From Bradyrhizobium guangdongense (lineage in GTDB: Bacteria > Pseudomonadota > Alphaproteobacteria > Rhizobiales > Xanthobacteraceae): 64,000 bases of DNA. How positions within the stretch are numbered: the first letter of the stretch is position 1; each line of letters begins with the position of its first letter. Under the pieces are notes generated by a model. The model was not told the origin of the DNA, did no database searches, and saw only the letters and a program-made list of their open reading frames with translations. The DNA is taken from positions 1 through 64,000 of the forward strand of contig NZ_PPPT01000021.1 in assembly GCF_006483445.1 (NCBI RefSeq), in the 5' to 3' direction. Shown piece by piece: positions 63,462 to 64,000 of the stretch. Made by a program: the position numbers and the translations under genes.

Positions 63462-64000
63462 ATGAACGTTGCTTTGGCCAAGACCGGGAGCGGCCGCGCG
63501 GTGAGCGATCTCTTCGCCAGCGCCGAAGGCCTGCTGCCGGGTTCGCCCGCGATCAAGGCGGCGCGCCGCCAGGCCTTTGAGACCTATGAACGTCTCGGCC
63601 TGCCGCATCGTCGGATCGAGGAATGGAAATACACCGACCTGCGCGCGCTGGTCGGCGAGGTGCTGCCGCTGGCGGCGAGCCCCGATGCTGGTGCGCTGTC
63701 GAAGGCGGCCGATGCGGTGAAAGCCCATGCCATTGCGGGCGCCCGCAAGCTGGTGCTGGTGGATGGCGTGTTCGCCGCCGATCTGTCCGACGTGAAGGCG
63801 ATCGCCGCCGAGGCCAGCGTCAAAACGCTGCGCGAGACGCTGGAAAAGGATGCCGGCGATATCCTCACAACCAGCTCGACCGATGCCGTGATCTCGCTGA
63901 ACGCGGCGCTGGCGACCGACGGCGTGGTGCTTGAGATCGCCGACGGCGCGCAATTGTCCGCGCCGATCCAGATCATCCATGTCGCGACTGCGGCTTCCGC
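63462..64000 (+). CDS. sufD: Fe-S cluster assembly protein SufD (cut by right edge)
   Basis: The ATG at 63462, with GAGG just upstream and 13 bases after sufC, opens a frame of 179 codons that continues past the window. The region LPHRRIEEWKYTDLRALVGE is diagnostic of SufD. SufD partners with SufB in the scaffold and is needed for iron delivery. Downstream suf genes such as sufS and sufA are expected beyond the edge. Confidence 0.94.
   Translation, partial: MNVALAKTGSGRAVSDLFASAEGLLPGSPAIKAARRQAFETYERLGLPHRRIEEWKYTDLRALVGEVLPLAASPDAGALSKAADAVKAHAIAGARKLVLVDGVFAADLSDVKAIAAEASVKTLRETLEKDAGDILTTSSTDAVISLNAALATDGVVLEIADGAQLSAPIQIIHVATAAS

Noticed and set aside
1..64000. tRNA, rRNA, SRP RNA, RNase P RNA or tmRNA genes
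   Set aside because: No T-loop (GGTTCGAATCC-like), rRNA core or other conserved RNA words were seen by eye in any spacer; a covariance search would be needed for certainty.

Overview
The window looks like chromosomal DNA of a Bradyrhizobium-type alphaproteobacterium (Nitrobacteraceae). The evidence is high GC with long antisense open frames, dense housekeeping gene blocks in alphaproteobacterial order, many periplasmic binding proteins and regulators, and intergenic palindromes of the kind common in Bradyrhizobium. I saw no rRNA, tRNA, CRISPR array, transposase or phage gene. Species-level placement is inference.

Layout. 1-5.5 kb: a membrane PAS histidine kinase cut by the left edge, an orphan branched-chain amino-acid type binding protein, and a divergent DJ-1/PfpI enzyme and GlxA-type regulator pair. 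5.7-10.4 kb: a LysR regulator divergent from an AhpD-like and an alpha/beta hydrolase gene, then a palindromic repeat, an HSL-type esterase and an SDR. 10.6-21.5 kb: the core block DUF2155 / aat / accC / accB / aroQ / DsbA-like / M48 protease, carrying two insertions: a three-gene phosphorelay operon between accC and aat, and a DUF1236 gene behind an exact GGAAC-N16-CGTT general-stress promoter. 21.7-28 kb: PLP aminotransferase, dctA, a FAD oxidoreductase-amidase pair and an FkbM methyltransferase.

28.2-38.1 kb: the rne / amiC / PBP1A / prfB envelope and RNA/translation block. RNase E has a very His-rich insert, and prfB keeps its programmed +1 frameshift. 38.1-39.8 kb: a short accessory patch with an unrecognised two-TM protein. 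39.8-46.5 kb: DMT exporter, NodU-family carbamoyltransferase, a second orphan binding protein, an M23 peptidase and a peroxiredoxin with a histone-H1-like tail. 46.7-59.8 kb: a giant AsmA/YhdP-like protein, DoxX, MFS, tyrS, anmK, a GST with a triple operator, DUF1697, hydrolase, and a LytTR/acyltransferase divergent pair. 59.9-64 kb: start of the suf Fe-S cluster operon (cysteine desulfurase, sufB, sufC, sufD cut by the right edge), with a candidate iron-control element before sufB.

No single cluster stands out as a wholly new multi-gene system. The best leads are the DNA-binding-like tail on the peroxiredoxin, the His/Asp tract in RNase E, the CHASE3 kinase / receiver / receiver-HisKA_2 relay, the triple operator before the GST gene, and the orphan membrane protein at 38.3 kb.
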